A stretch of DNA of 64,000 nucleotides from Polydactylus sextarius. Lineage: Eukaryota > Chordata > Actinopteri > Polynemidae. This document shows, piece by piece, positions 13,001-22,600 of the stretch (position 1 is its first letter; each line of letters begins with the position of its first letter). The DNA is taken from positions 18,799,272-18,863,271 of the forward strand of contig CM028914.1 in assembly GCA_016801845.1 (NCBI GenBank). The letters run 5' to 3'. Below the pieces are notes generated by a model. That model was not told the DNA's origin, ran no database searches, and worked only from the letters and a program-made list of their open reading frames with translations. The position numbers and the translations under genes were made by a program.

Positions 13001-16000
13001 AAGGCAGAGTAAAAACCTCCATCTGTTTGCGGAGCAGTTCAAAAGGGACTCCACATGCCTCCGCTTGCTGCTATATAAAAACAACATTCTAATGCAGATC
13101 TTAAATAGGGCCAGCGGCTCAGCCTGCACAATGAGAGCTGGGATGTGCCAGACGATCTGATGGAGGATGGGAGGGTGGAAAGAGAATTAGGTAAGTAAAC
13201 AGAAGGGAATGTGAGAAGTAGAGAGAGAGAGAGAGAGAGGGACAGTGGCAACAACAAAAAGGGAGGAGACAGACGTGAAAGAGTTAAAACAACACACGTT
13301 CCTGTCAACAGCCCTGTTTCTGACCTGCTAGACCTGACCTTGAGGTGGGAGACAGACAGGACCGACATGGGTCGCCCTCTGGCCTCGACTGCCACTCCTC
13401 GGAATCAACCCATTCACCTCGCCACCTCTCTGACGCTCTACTGCCTTCTGTTCCCTTTCTCTTCTCCCTCTTCATGTTTCACCATGAGGCTTACCATTCG
13501 CCTTTGTCATTAATAGAGGAATGTCCTGGCCAGAACCACATCTTGTGTTTTATTGTGGCTCTTGAGCAGGGATTCAGGGGCAGCACCTTCACATTCAGAA
13601 GATAAAAACCTTCAATGGTAGGTGCATGAATCACAAGTGATTTATTATAATTTTCAATTTCTTTAATCCGCTTTTAACCCAAGAAACTAAAGGTCCATGA
13701 GGCTGCAGTGTGAAGCCTCTGTAGTCAGGTTTTCCTGCACGCCGGTGCCTCTGTACACCTCCAGGCCTCCTCTCCCAATAGCCAGGGCAAGACCAGGCCC
13801 GATCCCATCTGCTAAGCTATTCTGACGAGCCATCCCTCTAAAAAACTCCAGGGTTCAAACTGCTGGAAGATCAAAGGACTAATACTGCAGTAATAATAAG
13901 TTACTGGCCTATGAAGGCCTCATTCATCAGGGAGAGGCAGTGATACAGAGCACTTATAACTGCAGGGCCATTAGGCAGTCATCACATGATCCTCTTTGCC
14001 ATCCCTGTGTGGAAAAACATCTTCATCTCTGCAGGCAGGGGGAGAACCAAGGCTGAACTCCACCAGCAAAGCAAAAAAAGTTGAACTGATAAGGAAGAGA
14101 ACAAACATCCTCCCTGACGAAATCTCCAACACCTGTCTCCAAAGTCTTTGTGCATCCTACCTCGCTTCACCTCCTCAGCCTGGCTGAAACCCCTCCACCC
14201 ACTGCCCACCTCCTGCTGCCAGCTCAACGCGTCTCTCAACCCTTTGGGATGCTGGTATTTTAATAACAGCAATTTGGCACAGAATCGTATCATCTGGGCT
14301 CCGTCTCTCTTCATGAGCATGACATGGCGCTCTATTTTTAGGTCAGCGTTTTTCTCTGATCGTCTGTGCCGAGCGCCGACAACAGTCTGATGAAACCCTG
14401 ACCTCCGCACGCTCCCTTTGAAGTGACAAGTGAGAGATGTGCCGCGCTAATATGAATGCCTTGAGATGCATTCTTGAATACCACGAGCAGCCCTGCAAGA
14501 CGCTGCTCTGCTCGCCCTCGGGGAGCAGATAAACAGCTTCACCGTGCACAGACGCTTATTTGGGCGAATGCACAGCGTGCATGCATCATGTCTGCAGGGG
14601 AACGTGTGAAAACACAAACATGTAATTCTGTCTCACTTCTGCAGGGGTAAACAAGTGTGTTCAACAAGAGGGACAATTCTACATTGGACCATACACTGTG
14701 AAACTGGAGGGTTAACTGATGTTAAGTCAAACAGTGAACTTAACCTGATGCAGAGGTGTCAGAGAGCGGTGCGTGCAGGTGTTTCATAAAACAATGTAGA
14801 GTTAACTGTACATAGTTAAAAGGTGGAGCTGCAGCTCAACAATGTAATAAAGGCATTTTTAAAAAATCATCTGTCCAATCAAAATACCTCGTCCTCCTCT
14901 GACTCATAACTCACTTAAATCTAAACACACATATTTGAAATGCATGTTTTTACACTTCACGTGGATATAACTGTCACTAATCTCCATCATGAATCAATGT
15001 CAGTGTATCTATTTTTAAAATCATTATTATTATCATTATTATCTGGAATTTCCCCCAAGAATCACCATGTTTTTAAGTGTCTTCAGCATCAAAGAAATCC
15101 TCTCATAGCTATCTGTACAACAATGAGTGCAGTGCAAATGGAAATTGCCCATAGCTCGTTCAATATAATTTTAATGGTGCTAAGAATGGCGGATAAAAAC
15201 ACAAGAGATCTTACTGTAGCATAAAGTTTAACTCAGTGCCAAAACGTAGTGCATGATTATCCCCATAAACTGTAGTAGTAATAATAGGAAGAATAATTTT
15301 AACTTTCAATTCGCTGTAGACATCTCATGGTTACTGTATTAAAGTTTTGTGGCGACTCTGTTGACATACTCAACTTGAATTGGAGAATCAGAGACTGTGT
15401 TGCCTGCAGTAACCATACACAGCCCATGTGTCATTTCAGTTTGAGGAGAGAAAAAAGGAAGAGCAGAAAAGTGAGAAAGGGTGAGCAACAAGCTGCTAAT
15501 CACCGCTCGCTGTGAAGAGACAACCAGCATCTGAGAACATCAAGCTCTCAAAGCAAACAATGCCTTTTCCAGATTTTATGTACATGTGCGGAGAACGGTT
15601 CGCTGTGCCATCGAGCAGAGTCAATGTTTAGCTTAGCAACGCTGGCGAGAAACCGACAAGACATGCGGACGAGAAACTGCGGCCACAGCTGGGGTGTGTT
15701 ATGTTGAAACTATCCTTGAGGAGTAACAGTTGCACCTTCAGGCCAGAGAATTTTCCACCTATTTAAGGTGACAGGATGAGTGGAGAGTGTGAGGCAGAGA
15801 GAGAGCGCGGCCTGTAAATCACTCACACCTCATCGGAGGGAGTGATGACAGCACTGAACTGAGCCGAACCACAACAATGCTGCAGGTCAAGGTGACATCT
15901 GTTTAGCTGTGACCTGTGGGCCTTTGTGACCTCTAAGTTTCAGGTCTCACTGCGTTATGGTCCTATAACCTTTCAGTCCAAATGTTGCTTGTCACCTGCA

Positions 16001-19000
16001 GGTGGAAATGTGCATGATTGATTATGAATAAACTAACAGATATGCCTGCTCATTTCCACTTGCAGCAGCCTTGGGCAAGCATGTGTGTTTTTTCTTTTAA
16101 AAAGTAGGAATGCAGTGGTGACACCTTTCCTCCAAAATCTGATCAGTACTAAAATACAGCATGTGATGGATTTTTTAAGGTCAAAAACTATCTCAGTAAG
16201 CAGCCCAACCCATTTTCCTACCACCACAGGATGAAAAAATAGGAACTAATTCCTTCCATGCTCTAAAATTTCAGCAACCACATTGTCTTTTTGTATCCCA
16301 CCTGCTCACCTGAACTGACAAACTCAACTCATCGCTTGTTTTGCTTCACACGGTCACCAAAATCACTGTACCAAAAACTACACATGCCTGCGAAATGCAA
16401 AGCACATCACTTGTTTTTGAAGTGGTAACAAAAAGAGGAATGCACTTTCCCTCATTGCAGAGGGGAAGCTGAAGTATTCCTGTAATTGTTGAGTGGCTCA
16501 CGAAGTCAAGTGAACAGCCCTTTGAGCAGAGCTCGTGGTAAAAGTGAACTGTCGTTTGGGGCGGGGCAGTAACTCAACCAGCCGGTGACCTCAGCGAAAA
16601 CCAGGTTCCCCTCAGATAACAAGGAGCTCAGGTGGTACAGGTTGGACACCTGACAAAAACAACATAACACAGAATACAGCAATTATCTGCTCCTAATGAG
16701 CAGAAAAACATCCTGAAATGATGCCCGGGGAAGGGCTTGTGCACCCACGTAAGCTGAGGTGAAGGCATTAACCCTAGGTGTATTTTAGTGGCTGCAATGT
16801 GAATAACATTCCTATTGTTCAGGACTCTACCTTGTCCAAAATATTCTTTGGCCGGGTCCCATGGGAATGTGTGTGATGACAACTAAAGACTTATTACACT
16901 GTTTTCCTGTCCCTGTACTTCTAACACAGCAGATACTTTATAAACATCGCTAACCAGTGGCATTCTCCAACTGGCTTGTTCTTGATGAATTCAGCAGCAA
17001 GAGGGGTGACAAACCAAAACAATACTGTTTTGGGTTGGAAATGATGAGCGCCTGCTTAAAAACATGCCATTAACCTCTGGGTGTAATATGACCTCTTGAG
17101 GGATGGAAAGGAGCCTAATACATCATATAAACAAACCTTTTTATTTCTGCTGCACTGACTCCCTCCACACTCTGTTACGCATGTTTTCATTTTTACAACC
17201 AAGACCAAAGGTGGTGATTTAGAAGAAAACTAAGGCTAGCTACATGCTAATATTCTCACAACATAAATGCTAACATGCTGTCATTCAGCATGGGGTCACC
17301 ATGCTAACACATAACTTTCGCTAGTTAGCATGCAACACCCTTCTTTCCTTTGGTGCCTTATAATGTTAACACTGGCTAATTGAAAATAAACACAAAGTAC
17401 AGCCGACAAATTCTAAAAATTAAGCTCACAGTTCTGACAGTTCTGACTTCACAGAATAACAAGATAAACTATCACATGTGTATGTAGCAGTTAATTAATG
17501 TAATAATGATTATTGATCTGAAAGGTAACAGAGGGTAACAGTTTTCAGCCAAAGGATTCTTATGATTATTCTAAACATGGATAATAATAACTTCGAATTA
17601 ACTTTAAGAGCTAACTAACTCTGTATGACGTTGATGAAGAATACTGTGTTTCAGTGAGCTAACCAGAGGCTAATGCTAAGGCCAAATCATCTTCAACAGA
17701 ACCAGCAGATAGCGTTATTTTCTATATTTGATATATTTTCTATATTTTGATATCGATATTTAATTTTTTTTTTTTTTTTAGGTAAGAAGGGTGTTATTGA
17801 AAATGTTAACTTTTAAAATGACTGTTAACCCACTGAATAATTAATATAGTCTGGAACAACACACGTATACAGACACTGAGTACATGTTCGTGGACAAATG
17901 AACAAAACAATGCAGCAACGAATCCGTCACAACACCACAGGCAGACAAAAGAACATTGCAGCAGGTCTTACCACTGTTTGCTGGGGGCTGGGGGGTGTGT
18001 GATCCTACTTGTGTAGGATGGTGGATAAGGGAACGGCTTGACAAAGGTGCCCTTTGTTTGGCTTTATTAAAAACCGTTTGAGTGTGGCCTCCCTTTTAAT
18101 ATCTGAATCATCATGAAAGGAATGAGACACAGACAGAGAGAGGCAGAGTGAGACAGAGAGAGGACTTTTGGCTCAGGAAAATGCCTCCACGGTCAGAACA
18201 CAATCTATCTACAAAACAAAATAAATAAGACAGTCAGCAGAGACAAGCTAATCAAACTACAAATTACATCACGGGTACAGAAAGAGCCATAATGAGTGCA
18301 CTGACTGAAAAGAAGGCAGTCATTAGGCTGCTGGACTCAAAGCTAAGTACTTCCTACAGAGTTATCTTCGAATTGATATGGTGAGCTAAGACAGTGTCTA
18401 ACTTTAGCAGCAGAGGAAATGGTAGGGAAAAGACTGTGTCGTCAGGGTCAAACAGGCGCAAACAGAGGAGCGTGGTTAGTTAGTCTCGTCTTTTCTAACG
18501 ACTGAAGGAATGACGCAGGGCTAAATGGAGGAAGTGTCTAAAAGGCAAAGCAAAGAGCCTCTAAGCAGCAAAGAGCAAGAGAAATATTTGAGACACTTGT
18601 CGGTGCTTGATAGAGGGAGGCTTGAAAAATTTAAGCCCAAAGCTACTTCTACATCACTTCTGAAGCAGTTGCATTCAAGATGAAATGATCAAAGCAGTGT
18701 AAACCTATCTGACAAAGAGCATAAAGAATATGACCCCCAGGATAACAGGAAGAAAGGGCTTGTACCTTTCGCTCAGAGGACTGAAAAGCAGATTTTGAAA
18801 TGTCCCCACGTGGTTTTCAAACTTTTTATGCAGTGATTTATGGTTTATCTCATATTGGAAACAGTAAAAGTGCAATGGCGTGTGTTTTTTTTGAACGGTT
18901 CAGAGATGAAAAGGAATAATCGGAGGTGCGTGCAGTGGTTTAAGAGGTGCATGGTCCTTGCCGGTCGATTAGCAAAGCATGGCCAAGGTTTGCAAGAGTT

Positions 19001-19627
19001 CGAGTCCAGCTTTGACTAACAGAAGAAAGAAACAGAGAGTCGTAGTTTATCCCTTTGAAGACAACCATGCAACTGTCTGGCACAGACAAGCAAATAATGA
19101 ATTTTCTTGGGAGAGAAATCAAAGCGAAACCCAGAAGTCTGCTAACACTGACGCATTTCATACCGGCCAAAATGTCCATTGTGTACCTGCTGCTTTTTGC
19201 ATTTACTCTCAAAAGCTGAAATAGCCCCCTTTTTCCAGATGTGCCCCTGTGTTCCTCCTCCTCCTCGGCTTGTCTCCGATGAACTGGAGATGTTGGACTC
19301 GGCTACTGAAGGAAAAGAAGCCAGAGGCAGCTGCCACTGTGTTTCCAGCCCCTGTATTTGCTAAAAAACAGCAGGCAGGAATAGCCTGAGGTCAGTGTCA
19401 CCCTCTACAGACAATTAGACATCAGAAGACAAAAACATTGTCATGAGGGCCATGATTTATTCCTCCCTAAACCGGCTTCCCTTGTTTTCAAGCACTTCCT
19501 GTTTCTGGGACTACTCTTCCTGGCTTGAGAGTCTCAACCACCGTGGAAGACTGATGTATAACGTTTTCTGCATTTTCGTTGACCTCCAGTCAGTTTGACT
19601 AAGTTTTTACCATTAAGGAGGAGGAAA

Positions 19628-19666
<39 letters not shown>

Positions 19667-22600
19667 TAGTCATTTGATAAGAGCTCACTGCCTTTTGTCA
19701 GTGTCAGGCCCTCACATTTACATCATATACAGCCATGCGCTGCTTTGAGCAAAATGCAAACATCAACGTGCTCAGAGTGAAAATGCTAACAGTAATTATA
19801 GAGACTGTAATGTTTACCATCCTCTGATCATCCATGAATGTCTATGCAGAGATCCACCTATTAGCTGCAGGCATTTTGGAGCAATAATAACGAGAACATA
19901 TTATCCCTTTATTGTTAGTTAAATGCTGCCAGTCATCTTGTTTTAAAGCATTTATATAAGGGTATCGTATTCAATTTGATGCTCATATACCATAATGGCA
20001 TGACAAATACTAGACATCCACCTTCAGTGTTGTTTCCATCTTGATCCCTGTGACTGACACTGAGGTAACATGATCCAATAACTCACACACGCACTCATGT
20101 ATGCACACACATGGGCATGTACCAATGAAAACCCTGCTTAAAGAAAACAGGATTACTGCACAATTGGGCCAAATACCCTTTTTTATCTGAGAGGAGCAGA
20201 ATCAATAAACGAGGCTTTCTATGAGAGTCAACAAGTTCAGACACGGGCCAAAACCTCCATGACTGTAAGAGCTGTTTTCACAAAACCGTGGACTCTTATT
20301 GGTGTTAGAGCTACAGTGTGAGCGACACAAAGTCAGCTCACTGTCTCAGAGAGCAACAGATTCCTTATTCAGAAGTGACTAAGCCTCATGTGGAGTCTAG
20401 AGCAGCTCTCCATGCTCCGCCATGATGCCTTTTCTCGTTGAGTCATGTATTGCTCTGTGACTTCGCTTGAGTTTCCATGGCTTTTTAGTGTAAACAGAAA
20501 AGCCAGGCTGACTGGTGGAAAGCTGACGGATTACTTCTACTTCTACTGTAGCGCAACAAGCTGGCAGAGAAAGCCCGTAGCCTGTGCTTGTGTTTTGTAA
20601 TGATGCAAAACCACTGGAGTGGTGGAGGCTTCTGATTCAGGCATTTGCATAGTGAGAGCTGCATCTGAGATAAAACGCTAGGAAATAACTGCACAAGGTG
20701 AAGATTTGGTTACTTCAGATTTTAAATTTTTACTTTTTAAAGTTAAAAATAAATCATGCGTGCCCCATCACTGATGTTTCACCTCTATCGTGTTGGAATG
20801 AGCCAAAAAACATGGGTCTCAACAAAACTAATTAACATTTGGAAACATTAACAAACTAACAGGCTAATAATTTACATGTATTAAATGAAAATAAACAATT
20901 ACTAATCATCAGTTATCTGGATTTCTTTTTTGCCCTGGGTGCAGCCTCTCAGTTTACTAACAACCTGTTGGGTTTACACAGGAGGGAGCAAATAAACGCC
21001 TGCAGACACTGTGGGTGTTTACATTCAAATCAAATCAAATCATATTTTATTTACAGGCGCCTGGATGGCTGAGTGGCTGGTGCACCACGTTGGCGTATAT
21101 GTCGTGCAGTTGTTTGTCGACCTTTCCTGTGTGTCCTTCCCCCACTCTCCTCCCTGTTTCCTGTCTCTCTGCACTATCTCTGATTAAAGGCAAAAAAGGG
21201 CCAAAAAAATACTTAAAAAAAAAAACAAATGTATTTATATGGCACTTTTCATATGTCAAAGTAACACACTCACACACAGACAAGCTCACACACTCACGCA
21301 CCAGTTATCATTAAAGACACATGGCCAGGAACCGAGACCTGAGGTAGGAGAGCGCCACCTTTGGGGGCCGTCCACCCTGAGAGGGAGCACTGCCACAGAG
21401 ACAACCCCGACCCGAGCAGACAGGAGGCCCCACACCAAGGTGCAGAGCCCTCGAGCCACCCAGGCCAGAGCCGCCTACAGGACAACGCCCCCATTGGCAG
21501 ACCAAAAGCAGCTCCCAGTGTGGCGGCCCCCCACGAGGAAACACTGGAGCTAAAAAACTGAGGAACTAAAACAAAAGATTTTAAAAAGATAGGATTAAGA
21601 CATGAATAAAACATCTAACTAAAATAATAATTTAAAAAAAATAAATATGATTGAAGAGATATGATAAGATGCCCATAAAGAAATAGAAGAAATCAATTAA
21701 AAGCCTGATTAAAAAGGTGAATCTTGACTGTTTATAAAAATATGATAAAATATCAACAGTCTCTACAGTCCTGAGGTTCTCTGGCAGGCTGAGGCATTAA
21801 TACATCATCAGGGATCTGGAAATAAAATGAATGTTATTTTTCTCCTTAAATTAAGTTCAACTTCAAAATGCCATTGGGGAAACACTTCTGCTTTAAACAG
21901 CCTATTTTCTACAAATGAGTGAATATGGGTGAGAGGTGGCCAGAGGGGCAAGAGGAACCAGGAGGTTTTAGACGCACTTTGAACAACTTGAATTGAGGGA
22001 TTTCCATAGAAATCACAAGTTTTCCACGAAAGCCTGGCACAGACTGTACTGTGTTTTCGAGGCGAAGCTGAGACATCCTCAGGCATCAAGTCTAATTTTT
22101 AATTTTGTTCTGAGATACTGTGAGACTCATCCAGTAAAACAAAGAGCAAATCAGCAAAGGAATCTCCCAGCGATGCTGGCGGTAGGAACTTCTGAAAACC
22201 AAAATAAAAACAAAGGATAACAATGAAACTTTATACTTCAAGGTTTTTAGCTTAGCTTTGTTTGGTTTACAGTCTATTCTGAGTGTATGCGGTGCAACAT
22301 GAACCCTCTGTGGCCGTCGGAGTATCTATAGATCAGTGGGGGCGGGCTACAGTCAGACTAAACTGTAAACAAGTCCCATTGAGAGAGCACGACTGACCCG
22401 GCACCGCACATCCCAAACCATCTGATTCATCCTCTTCAAAAGGCCAAGAGCAAACTCCTCAACAGCTGCATCATGAATCCCCAATAAATCCACCACGACT
22501 GAAAAGCTTTGAATCTCGCGGAGGAAGCGAGGATGCAGGTGGCTGGAGTGGCGTTTATTGCAACACATACTTTCCAAACGACCAAAACAACAAGGAGGAC

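Noticed and set aside
13982..14410. 142-codon minus-strand ORF overlapping plus-strand frames
   Set aside because: Overlapping long frames on both strands in one GC-rich patch indicate low stop density, not a gene. Inside the rnf43 intron.
16516..16650. Minus-strand open stretch of about 45 codons after TTTTTGTCAG, ending in TGA
   Set aside because: Lies inside the 22 kb rnf43 intron, has no start codon and no donor, and matches no part of the RNF43 protein. Adjacent known exons join perfectly without it.
21239..21614. Several overlapping ORFs on both strands
   Set aside because: They fall in a GC-rich part of an interspersed repeat.
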